Assembly: GCA_023301545.1 (NCBI GenBank)
Contig: JALZUI010000152.1
Coordinates: 1-5,407 of the forward strand
DNA from: Akkermansiaceae bacterium
GTDB lineage: Bacteria; Verrucomicrobiota; Verrucomicrobiia; Verrucomicrobiales; Akkermansiaceae
Reading direction: 5' to 3'
Length of the DNA stretch: 5,407 nt
Under the pieces are notes generated by a model. It was not told the DNA's origin. It saw nothing but the letters and a program-made list of their open reading frames with translations, and ran no database searches. Shown here one piece after another: positions 1 through 5,080 of this stretch; within the stretch, counting starts at the first letter, position 1; each line of letters opens with the position of its first letter. Position numbers and translations under genes: made by a program.

Positions 1-639
1 CCAAGCACTATCGAAGCGAATGTAGATGCTTATGAAGATCTCGCTGCGGACTCCCGTAAATGGCTCAAAAACGGATGGGTTGACTACCTCATGCCACAAC
101 TCTACTGGCGAGACTCCCCTGCCAAACAAAGCTTCTCTACTCTCCTAGGATGGTGGCGTAGCCAAGGGTCTCGCCCAGTGTGGCCCGGAATCGCAACCTC
201 GCGGATCAATAGCTCCGATGACCCAGGTCGTCCTGCTTCTGAGATCACACGCCAAGTCGATCTTTCGCGATCAATTGGACGAAACTGGAATGGACACGCG
301 CACTGGAGTGTAAAAGCACTCATGCAGAACCGAGGCGGGGTCTCTAGCTCACTCAGCCGCCGAGCCTATGGAACTCCAGCCCTCGTCCCTCCAATGCCTT
401 GGGTTAACCGTAATACACCTCTTACTCCTAGCGCTAGACGCTCAGGCAATACCATTTCGTGGAATGCCAATGGAGCAAGTCGAGTCGCTATCCAAATTCA
501 GGTCAACGGCCAATGGCTCCCCTACGAGGTCACCCCTGCGTACAAAAAACGCATCGCAGTACCAGGTAACGCACAAGCCGTAGCGATCCGTTCCGTCGAC
601 CGTTACGGTAACACTTCTGCTCCAGTAATCGCACAGTAG
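1..639 (+). CDS. GHL10/DUF187 (YngK-like) glycosyl hydrolase-like protein, C-terminal part
   Basis: The gene is cut by the left window edge; 212 codons are visible, open from base 1. Codons 17-36 contain the family signature ADSRKWL..GWVDYL.PQLYW, which in the GHL10 family (formerly DUF187, e.g. Bacillus YngK) forms the late strands of a TIM barrel. Other family-typical stretches follow: WPGIATSRIN (codons 61-70), a Trp/His-rich segment with WSVKALMQNRGG (codons 102-113) and PALVPPMPW (codons 126-134). Codons 135-212 look like a small beta-sandwich (fibronectin type III-like) appendage ending in DRYGNTSAPVIAQ. Members are usually exported and are thought to act on glycans or cell-wall sugars, but the substrate is unknown here. 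The catalytic half lies outside the window, so activity cannot be judged. Translation ends at TAG followed at once by a second in-frame TAG, then by a terminator. The Met at codon 31 is internal, not the start. Confidence 0.87.
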   Translation, partial: PSTIEANVDAYEDLAADSRKWLKNGWVDYLMPQLYWRDSPAKQSFSTLLGWWRSQGSRPVWPGIATSRINSSDDPGRPASEITRQVDLSRSIGRNWNGHAHWSVKALMQNRGGVSSSLSRRAYGTPALVPPMPWVNRNTPLTPSARRSGNTISWNANGASRVAIQIQVNGQWLPYEVTPAYKKRIAVPGNAQAVAIRSVDRYGNTSAPVIAQ

Positions 640-666
640 TAGCAGGCCACCTCTAGACCTCTATAG

Positions 667-702
667 AAAAGCCCCCTCGGATCATTCCGACGGGGCTTTT
701 TT
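667..702. terminator. Intrinsic terminator between convergent genes
   Basis: Bases 667-680 pair with 687-700 (AAAAGCCCCCTCGG against CCGACGGGGCTTTT, one C-C mismatch) around a 6-base loop, ATCATT. The right arm runs into a T tract (697-702). Seen from the minus strand, the same stem is also followed by a run of four T, so it can serve both the glycosyl hydrolase-like gene ending at 639 and the minus-strand gene ending at 725. Confidence 0.93.
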
Positions 703-724
703 AGCTGATAACATTTGAGGTCAA

Positions 725-2647
725 TTAATCCTCCACTACATCTTCTAACCCTGAATAGAGTTCGCGTATAAAGTCATCGTACTGAATCACCTCAAAGTGC
801 CCATCTAGATGCTCAACTACGGCTGTCATTGACTCGACCCAATCTCCGCAATTCAGATAACGAATCCCATTAAGCATTTCGTCAGCAGGCGTATGGACAT
901 GACCGCATATGATGCCATCACAGCCTTTTTTTGCCGCATGATCTCTAAGTAATTCTTGGTACCGATCAGCGAACGCTACAGCGGTTTTCACCTTCGCTTT
1001 AACCCTTTTAGAGATCGAGTAATATTCCTTTCCTTTCCAAGCTCTATAACCGTTGTAGAACCGATTAACTTTGAGGAGCAGGTCGTACCCAGCAGCCCCG
1101 ACAATCGAAAGCCACCTATGGTTGGTCGAAATACTGTCAAAGCCATCTCCGTGCACTACTAGGTATTTTTTCCCGTCCACCCCTTCATGAATAGTCTCCT
1201 TAATCAGCTGAAAACCACCAAAAGAGATCGGTAAAAATCGATCCAAAACATCATCGTGATTTCCCCGTAGGTAAATCACTTCCATGTCCTCTTCTTCCAC
1301 CTTTTTCAGAATCGTACGGACAAACTGAGTATGGTGCTTTTCCCATTCAGACCCTCGTTTCAGAGCCCAAGCGTCAATAATATCACCATTTAGGTACAGT
1401 CTCTCACAGCGAGAGTACTTAAGGAAATCTACGACTTCATTGACCTTACTCCCCTCAGCCCCCAGGTGAACGTCAGAAATAAAAATACTGCGAACGCTCA
1501 GCTCTTGTGAAGGTGGGGACGAAGTATCAATCAGCTTTTCAGCCCTCTGAGAAAGCTCCTGTAAATTAATCTCAAACGTTGAGAAAACCTTCTCCCACGA
1601 CAACTCTTCTGCAGAGCGTCTCGCCTCTATTTTCAGCGCTGTATGATCAACTTTTTTTGCAATTTCGATCGCCGCGGCAATGTAGGCCTCATTATCTCCT
1701 AGAGGAGCCTTATACCCGTTCACTCCCTCATGCACAAAGCGCTTGGGCGCGGCGTAATCGTAACTCAATGTAATATTCCCACTACCCAGAGCTTCCATGA
1801 CGACATTCCCATACGTCTCCGTCTCACTAGCAAAAAGGAGCACATCACTTGAGGCGTAATGCTCCGCCAGATCCTCGCCTATCCGCATTCCTGCAAAAAT
1901 GATTTCTGGATGCTTTCTCTGTAGAGACTCCCGTTCAGGACCGTCTCCAACCACCACCATTTTAGCGGTTGGGCAGATCTTACGCATTGCGTAATAGGAT
2001 TCGAACGAGAGCGGAATGTTCTTCTCCGTTGAGATCCGTCCCACATACAGACAAACGAGATCGTCGTCCTGAACTCCCCATTGAGCTCGGAGTTCTTTAG
2101 ACCGCTTTGTAGGGCAAAATAATTCCGTATCAACTCCTCTACCCAGTAACCTCACGTCGTCAAATCCCTCCGCCTTCAGACGATCGATCACCTCTGGGGA
2201 AGGCGCAAAAGTACAGGAAGCCTTGTTGTGAACTTTTTTAAGAAAGGCGAGCGCCGCAGGCTTAAACCCGTCCAGCTTATACGTTTCTAAGTATTGGTCG
2301 AAATTCGTATGAAACCCTGCCGCCACAGGAATCCCTAGAGTAGCAGCCGCCTTAGTAGCAGAATAACCTAGTGGAGTTTCCGTCGCTACATAAACAACAT
2401 CGGGGCGGTTCCGTTTCCAATGGCTGAAGAGTTTAAAGCGACCCGGCAACCCCATCCGCACCTCCTTGTACCCAGGGAGCGGAATCGACGGTAGTGGAGT
2501 TTCCCATGGCTTCTCTGGGCGGTCTGCCGTGTGGTAAACATGCACCTCGTGACCTCGCTCCCGCAAGCCTTCTACGAAGCGCCCAAGCGTCATCGCCACC
2601 CCATTAATATCGGGAGGAAAGGTGTCCGTGACAAAGTCAATTCGCAT
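725..2647 (-). CDS. Fused GT4 glycosyltransferase and LpxH-like metallophosphoesterase
   Basis: This is a single 640-residue frame with two enzymes. Residues 1-375 are a GT-B fold, family GT4 transferase of the MgtA/PimB-like type. They include the N-terminal FPPDINGV loop (11-18), VGR..TEK (202-209, with the phosphate-binding Arg204 and Lys209) and the E-x7-E motif at Glu277/Glu285, which binds nucleotide-sugar donors. After a short Ser/Pro linker (about 374-384), residues 386-622 are a calcineurin-like phosphoesterase close to COG2908 (UDP-2,3-diacylglucosamine diphosphatase-like). All metal motifs are present: Asp392-x-His394, Gly421-Asp422, GNHD 462-465, His499 and GHVH 582-585. The third motif is GNHD rather than the GNRD of classical LpxH, so it probably acts on a related lipid or sugar-nucleotide diphosphate instead of being proven LpxH. 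No signal peptide or membrane segment is seen; it is likely a cytosolic or membrane-surface enzyme of glycolipid synthesis. The start at 2647 is preferred because the family begins MRIxFVTDTFPP. A longer GTG start at 2683 would add 12 unrelated residues. Neither start has a Shine-Dalgarno sequence. Confidence 0.92.
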   Translation of the reverse strand: MRIDFVTDTFPPDINGVAMTLGRFVEGLRERGHEVHVYHTADRPEKPWETPLPSIPLPGYKEVRMGLPGRFKLFSHWKRNRPDVVYVATETPLGYSATKAAATLGIPVAAGFHTNFDQYLETYKLDGFKPAALAFLKKVHNKASCTFAPSPEVIDRLKAEGFDDVRLLGRGVDTELFCPTKRSKELRAQWGVQDDDLVCLYVGRISTEKNIPLSFESYYAMRKICPTAKMVVVGDGPERESLQRKHPEIIFAGMRIGEDLAEHYASSDVLLFASETETYGNVVMEALGSGNITLSYDYAAPKRFVHEGVNGYKAPLGDNEAYIAAAIEIAKKVDHTALKIEARRSAEELSWEKVFSTFEINLQELSQRAEKLIDTSSPPSQELSVRSIFISDVHLGAEGSKVNEVVDFLKYSRCERLYLNGDIIDAWALKRGSEWEKHHTQFVRTILKKVEEEDMEVIYLRGNHDDVLDRFLPISFGGFQLIKETIHEGVDGKKYLVVHGDGFDSISTNHRWLSIVGAAGYDLLLKVNRFYNGYRAWKGKEYYSISKRVKAKVKTAVAFADRYQELLRDHAAKKGCDGIICGHVHTPADEMLNGIRYLNCGDWVESMTAVVEHLDGHFEVIQYDDFIRELYSGLEDVVED

Positions 2648-2656
2648 GCAGCACCA

Positions 2657-2685
2657 GATATAGATAGCTCTGACATTTAGCACAA
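2657..2685 (-). promoter_or_regulatory. Putative sigma-70 promoter of the fusion gene
   Basis: Reading the minus strand, TTGTGC (2685-2680) and TATATC (2662-2657) are separated by exactly 17 bases. Matches to consensus are modest (3/6 and 4/6). The -10 box ends 9 bases before the ATG at 2647, so transcription would begin two or three bases before the start codon, giving a leaderless or nearly leaderless message. If this promoter is real, it rules out the upstream GTG start. Confidence 0.35.
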
Positions 2686-2726
2686 GTGTTTATCGCTAGC
2701 CTTTTCCCTACACCCCTCGCTGAATA

Positions 2727-2755
2727 TTGATTTGTAATCATCTCCATCTTACTTT
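2727..2755 (+). promoter_or_regulatory. Weak candidate promoter of the lipoprotein gene
   Basis: TTGATT (2727-2732) and TACTTT (2750-2755) lie 17 bases apart in the divergent intergenic region, with the -10 ending 14 bases before the ATG at 2770. The -10 matches consensus at only three positions, so this is a suggestion. No other plausible pair was seen for this gene. Confidence 0.22.
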
Positions 2756-2769
2756 AGGCTTTAATTGAT

Positions 2770-3339
2770 ATGAAAGCTGGATGCTATCACCTTCTCATCT
2801 TGCTCAGCCTGAGCCTTTTGATCAGTTGCGTCCAGCCGTCTTCCACGCAAAACTCCGCCTGGCGCTCGCTCGTCAGGCAGGAAGTTAATGCGCTAGGCTA
2901 TGGCAACACCATCGTTGTCGCCGACGCCTCCTACCCCTATCAAAACATCGATGGCTTCCGCACTATCACCGTCCCAGAGGAGACTCCCGAAGTCATCGCG
3001 CACATCCTCGAATCTATAAACGAGAAACAACACCTAAAGCCTGACTTTTATGTCTCCAGCGAGCTCCGAGCCATAATGAACAATCAAGCCCCTGGCATCG
3101 ACCTCTACCGCTATCAAATAGCCTCCGCCCTAAAAGACTACCCCATCCGCGAACTAGAAAACTCCCTCCTCACCTCCATGAGTTCAGAGAACGCCAAGCA
3201 ATACACTGTCCTCGTAATCAAAACGGAAACAACTCTTCCCTACAGCGCCGTCTACTTAGAACTCGACAGTGGCTACTGGAACAACAACTCCGAACAAGCA
3301 CTACGCGCTAAGATGGCAGAAGAAAAGTTGCCACGCTGA
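2770..3339 (+). CDS. Lipoprotein with RbsD/FucU-like sugar mutarotase fold, active site altered
   Basis: The gene encodes 189 residues. The N-terminus is a lipoprotein signal: a hydrophobic core (residues 8-18) and the lipobox LISC with Cys20 as the lipidated residue, so the protein is probably anchored in the envelope. The body resembles the RbsD/FucU family, which interconverts pyranose and furanose forms or anomers of ribose or fucose. ALGYGNTIVVADASYP (41-56) aligns with the RbsD stretch around LGHTDTLVVCDAGLP. APGIDLYRYQIASAL (107-121) resembles a FucU helix, and VLVIKTETTLPYSAVYLEL (147-165) aligns with the C-terminal strand carrying the catalytic Tyr and Asn. By that alignment Asp52 and Tyr158 are kept, while the catalytic His (His20 in RbsD) is Tyr44 and the Asn (Asn122) is Ala160. 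The family is normally cytosolic, so export and loss of catalytic residues suggest a binding or other role. Family membership is my alignment by eye. No Shine-Dalgarno is visible. It is divergent from the fusion gene, and no clear terminator follows. Confidence 0.85.
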   Translation: MKAGCYHLLILLSLSLLISCVQPSSTQNSAWRSLVRQEVNALGYGNTIVVADASYPYQNIDGFRTITVPEETPEVIAHILESINEKQHLKPDFYVSSELRAIMNNQAPGIDLYRYQIASALKDYPIRELENSLLTSMSSENAKQYTVLVIKTETTLPYSAVYLELDSGYWNNNSEQALRAKMAEEKLPR

Positions 3340-3405
3340 ATCAGCCTCCAATGATACCAAATAATGTTCAATCGTCTAAATATCAAACAACTCAGAACAA
3401 AAAAA

Positions 3406-3431
3406 ATCTGCGGTCATCTGCGCAATCTGCG
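3406..3431. repeat. Triple ATCTGCG tandem motif, candidate interspersed intergenic repeat
   Basis: ATCTGCG occurs three times, at 3406-3412, 3416-3422 and 3425-3431, spaced 10 and 9 bases apart, directly after a run of eight A (3399-3406). No coding explanation exists on either strand. The compact, phrase-like arrangement looks like a short interspersed repeat unit rather than chance. The nature of the repeat is unknown, and only one copy is visible in this window. Confidence 0.45.
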
Positions 3432-3450
3432 GGGAGCAAAAGTCTTGTAT

Positions 3451-3463
3451 AGTGTAAAACACT
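3451..3463. promoter_or_regulatory. Perfect inverted repeat beside the -35 box, candidate operator
   Basis: AGTGT (3451-3455) and ACACT (3459-3463) are exact reverse complements around AAA. The element ends on the base just before the -35 box of the Cys-rich gene pair, a usual place for an activator or repressor site. I do not recognise the sequence as the site of a named regulator. A 5-bp arm can also arise by chance. Confidence 0.35.
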
Positions 3464-3492
3464 TCGACAACTCCCCTTAAATACGCTATAAT
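3464..3492 (+). promoter_or_regulatory. Sigma-70 promoter of the Cys-rich gene pair
   Basis: TCGACA (3464-3469, 5/6 of the -35 consensus) and TATAAT (3487-3492, perfect -10) are separated by 17 bases. Transcription should begin near 3499, only about three or four bases before the ATG at 3503. The message is therefore expected to be leaderless, or to have a leader too short for a ribosome binding site. It probably drives both 3503-3841 and 3902-4066, which end at the terminator at 4111-4144. Confidence 0.75.
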
Positions 3493-3502
3493 CAAGTCGT
3501 TC

Positions 3503-3841
3503 ATGCGAATCTTTGTGTCCATCATCCTTAGCCTATCGATCTTACTTACAGGATCAGTCACGGCATCTGTGGATAGATGTGATACCGCCTCTATGGCCAC
3601 AGAGGATAACGATTGTTGCTCCGCGCTCCCTGATTGTTGCGCAATCCCTCTTGAGAATAACGAGATAGAGAATGGGCGCTGTGGGTGTGATTGTCAGATT
3701 TCGCTACACCTCCCTTTGATTCCCTTCATAGCGAAGGATTTCACGGCTCCTCTTTTACTCCCAGAAACTTTGGCAGCTCTTGAGGCCGCCTTATTATTAC
3801 GCAGCGATAGTCCCTCATCGCCTCCACCAAAATATTCATAA
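3503..3841 (+). CDS. Exported small Cys-rich protein, unknown function
   Basis: The gene encodes 112 residues; I do not recognise a family. Residues 1-21 form a typical Sec signal peptide (MRIF, a hydrophobic core, then SVTA with likely cleavage after Ala21). The mature part has eight cysteines: Cys26, two Cys-Cys pairs (38-39 and 45-46, each preceded by Asp), and a CGCDC cluster (60-64). The second half, about residues 66-100, is hydrophobic and Leu/Pro-rich without being a clear membrane helix, and the tail is SDSPSSPPPKYS. Clustered cysteines with acidic residues suggest metal binding in the periplasm, or disulfides; this is inference. Small exported Cys-rich proteins of this general look do occur beside heavy-metal efflux genes, but no efflux gene is in the window. 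The start lies directly behind a strong promoter and has no Shine-Dalgarno. A Cys-rich gene follows 60 bases downstream on the same strand, so the two are probably cotranscribed. Confidence 0.8.
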   Translation: MRIFVSIILSLSILLTGSVTASVDRCDTASMATEDNDCCSALPDCCAIPLENNEIENGRCGCDCQISLHLPLIPFIAKDFTAPLLLPETLAALEAALLLRSDSPSSPPPKYS

Positions 3842-3869
3842 GGATAATATCTGTTAGGAAGAAGCCCTG

Positions 3870-3891
3870 CGCTTTTTCAAAGCGAATTTTT
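3870..3891 (+). other. Short hairpin with T run between the two Cys-rich genes
   Basis: CGCTTT (3870-3875) pairs with AAAGCG (3879-3884) around a 3-base loop, followed by AATTTTT (3885-3891). It has the shape of a weak terminator or attenuator and might lower expression of the downstream gene or end part of the transcripts. The stem is only 6 bp with three A-T pairs, so it may have no function. Confidence 0.25.
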
Positions 3892-3901
3892 AACCCTTAA
3901 T

Positions 3902-4066
3902 ATGAATATGATGAAAAAAATAATTACAACAGGAATCCTGGTAATTGCTTCTTTCCTGATGACACAAGCGATAACGTCCTCAAATCATGCCTGTACCTGC
4001 ACTGTGTGTGAATGTGGAGAGGCGTGTAATTGTAGCGGAGCTTGTGACGGATGTGACTGCAAGTAG
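3902..4066 (+). CDS. Exported metallothionein-like Cys-rich peptide
   Basis: The gene encodes a 54-residue protein. Residues 1-23 look like a Sec signal peptide: Lys5-Lys6, a hydrophobic core (ITTGILVIASFLM) and likely cleavage after TQA. The mature peptide of about 31 residues ends in a 24-residue domain with nine cysteines: C31, C33, C36, C38, C42, C44, C48, C51 and C53. Four of the pairs are C-x-C. The domain has no aromatic residue, has Gly, Ser, Asp and Glu between the cysteines, and a single His29 just before it. This is the composition of metallothioneins, which chelate Cu(I), Zn(II) or Cd(II) through thiolate clusters. Known bacterial metallothioneins (SmtA, MymT) are cytosolic, so an exported one is unusual. 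I see no sequence match to those families beyond composition. ATG codons at 3902, 3908 and 3911 are all possible starts, and none has a Shine-Dalgarno. It lies 60 bases after another Cys-rich gene and is followed by a strong terminator. Confidence 0.85.
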   Translation: MNMMKKIITTGILVIASFLMTQAITSSNHACTCTVCECGEACNCSGACDGCDCK

Positions 4067-4081
4067 TTTACCGAACTAAAC

Positions 4082-4100
4082 CATACTAGAGAATAGTATG
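4082..4100. other. Perfect 7-bp hairpin or palindrome just before the terminator
   Basis: CATACTA (4082-4088) and TAGTATG (4094-4100) are perfect reverse complements around GAGAA. It starts 15 bases after the metallothionein-like stop codon and ends 10 bases before the terminator stem. It could protect the 3' end of the small mRNA, or be a protein-binding palindrome. No T run follows, so it is not itself a terminator. Confidence 0.4.
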
Positions 4101-4110
4101 ACATTAACGC

Positions 4111-4144
4111 AAGCGAGTGAGGCCCAAGGCCTCACTCGCTTTTT
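4111..4144 (+). terminator. Strong intrinsic terminator of the Cys-rich pair
   Basis: AAGCGAGTGAGGCC (4111-4124) pairs perfectly with GGCCTCACTCGCTT (4128-4141) around a 3-base loop, CAA, and a T run (4140-4144) follows. On the minus strand the stem is followed only by TTGCGTTAATG, so it mainly stops plus-strand transcription. It may serve the minus-strand gene ending at 4201 only weakly. Confidence 0.93.
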
Positions 4145-4153
4145 CGTGCTGAC

Positions 4154-4171
4154 TAAGGGTCAGACCTAATG
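4154..4171. repeat. GGTCAGACC-type imperfect inverted repeat, REP-like candidate
   Basis: TAAGGGTCAGACCTAATG contains near-palindromic arms AGGGTC/GACCT around a single A (4156-4167). Sequences of the GGGTCAGACC kind recall the short palindromic units sometimes associated with REP-type transposases. There is only one copy here and no transposase in the window, so this is tentative. Confidence 0.2.
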
Positions 4172-4200
4172 TTTTAATTGCCTAACGCTTAGCATTTGAT

Positions 4201-4644
4201 TCAACGGGATTCTTCCTCTCTTAAACAGCTCCATACAGTTGGCTCAAGTTTAATAAATTTACAATCTCCATCAGCCCAATTAGGTTCAAAAAAGCGGCGC
4301 ATTAACACCTCTACTTTTAATCTTATTCCTGGGCTATTTTGCTGAAAAAAAAGATCTTCAATCAAGGGACGAGCACTAGACCATTCCAGAACTTCAAGGC
4401 AGAACTCCAGCAAGTTAAGAGGCAAATCGTAATCGCAAACTGTTTTCGGATTGATTGAAGTCTGAGATACTTTTCTTAAAAAGCCCAAGCCTTCAGTAGA
4501 GCCCATTTCTTGAAGAATCTCAGTTATCCTTTTAAATATCGGATAAAGTTCTTCCGCACTAACTGAAAGCTCATTTTCATATAGTCCCTCAGCTTTTTGG
4601 TATTTACTGTAAAGTAGCTTTATCACACTCATTAACAATGTCAT
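4201..4644 (-). CDS. Hypothetical soluble protein, probably all-helical
   Basis: The gene encodes 147 residues; I do not recognise a family. No signal peptide or membrane segment is seen, so it is probably cytosolic. Composition suggests mostly helix (Leu/Glu-rich, e.g. LLEFCLEVLEW around 78-88), with an aromatic and charged C-terminus containing EPNWADGD (120-127). The start at 4644 is supported by GAGGGA at 4657-4652 on the minus strand, 7 bases upstream; an internal Met at codon 5 is less likely. It lies 75 bases after the previous minus-strand gene and may share its transcript. Local base composition is AT-rich (about 37% G+C over 4201-4260). It could be an immunity-type or other accessory protein, judged only from size and context. 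No terminator specific to this gene was found beyond its stop codon. Confidence 0.8.
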   Translation of the reverse strand: MTLLMSVIKLLYSKYQKAEGLYENELSVSAEELYPIFKRITEILQEMGSTEGLGFLRKVSQTSINPKTVCDYDLPLNLLEFCLEVLEWSSARPLIEDLFFQQNSPGIRLKVEVLMRRFFEPNWADGDCKFIKLEPTVWSCLREEESR

Positions 4645-4651
4645 TTACCTG

Positions 4652-4657
4652 TCCCTC
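4652..4657 (-). promoter_or_regulatory. Ribosome binding site of the 147-residue protein gene
   Basis: GAGGGA on the minus strand lies 7 bases before the ATG at 4644 and decides between that start and the in-frame Met four codons later. The genes to its left lack such a site. Confidence 0.6.
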
Positions 4658-4719
4658 AGTCAATGTGGGCGTGTTGTTCTATTTTTCTGTTGAGGGTAAA
4701 TTCTTCTCGAAATAATCCC

Positions 4720-5076
4720 CTAAAAAGTATACTGCTCGCCTTCTTCTCCTACTATTTCTGCCGATAAGTGGCTAGCGAGTGCTCCTAAAGCTCGTCTGAA
4801 TGGGTCGTTGGTATCTTCAAGATCGAATCTGGCATTAATAGAAGCTCTTCCAGCTCGCCAATACAAGCACTTCACCCAATCATTAGACTCTGCATCTAAA
4901 ATTTCTACATCTAGCGGTGAACCTCCTCCAATTGTCAAAATTTCTCCTGTCTTGGGGTTTGTTATAGAAGTTTCTCCCTTAGATAACCTTACGCCTTCAA
5001 CAACTGAAACGGCCTCTTGCCAATCGCCTATTGAAATTACTTCATCTTTTTTAGTTATGTGTATTTCGTATGCCAT
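4720..5076 (-). CDS. Small acidic soluble protein of unknown function, possible immunity-type protein
   Basis: The gene encodes 118 residues with no signal peptide or membrane segment. The N-terminus MAYEIHITKKDEVISIGDW is followed by a helix with AVSVVEGVRL (22-31), NPKTGEIL (40-47), a Trp/Arg-rich beta region LYWRAGRASINARFD (71-85) and a C-terminal AEIVGEEGEQY (106-116). The overall pattern recalls a widespread family of short, acidic hypothetical proteins that I associate from memory with polymorphic-toxin neighbourhoods. I cannot name the family, and the link is weak. The gene starts 4 bases after the stop of the preceding gene (TAA, then ATAT, then ATG) and has no Shine-Dalgarno of its own, so translation is probably coupled to that gene. 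The plus-strand open frame at 4808-5128 across it is an antisense shadow. Confidence 0.85.
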   Translation of the reverse strand: MAYEIHITKKDEVISIGDWQEAVSVVEGVRLSKGETSITNPKTGEILTIGGGSPLDVEILDAESNDWVKCLYWRAGRASINARFDLEDTNDPFRRALGALASHLSAEIVGEEGEQYTF

Positions 5077-5080
5077 ATAT

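Noticed and set aside
368..583. Plus-strand frame of 71 codons inside the glycosyl hydrolase-like gene, and the antisense frame at 102-323
   Set aside because: Both are shadows of the GHL10 frame, which shows family motifs across the same bases.
1879..2133. Minus-strand frame of 84 codons inside the glycosyltransferase
   Set aside because: It is an alternative frame within a clear enzyme domain and has no independent signals.
2681..2683. GTG start adding 12 residues to the fusion protein
   Set aside because: The added residues do not resemble the family N-terminus, there is no ribosome binding site, and the codon overlaps the candidate -35 box.
3376..3600. Minus-strand open frame of 74 codons
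   Set aside because: It runs antisense through the promoter, the ATCTGCG element and the signal peptide of the 3503 gene; its protein has no recognisable pattern.
4180..4193. GTTAGGC/GCCTAAC core resembling one end of an integron attC site, next to small cassette-like genes
   Set aside because: No partner core site (RYYYAAC in the matching orientation) was found within the nearby 130 bases, and there is no long folded stem, so it is probably chance.
4726..4733. AGTATACT palindrome in the minus-strand cluster
   Set aside because: It is an 8-base palindrome lying within the last codons of the 118-residue gene, and short enough to be chance.
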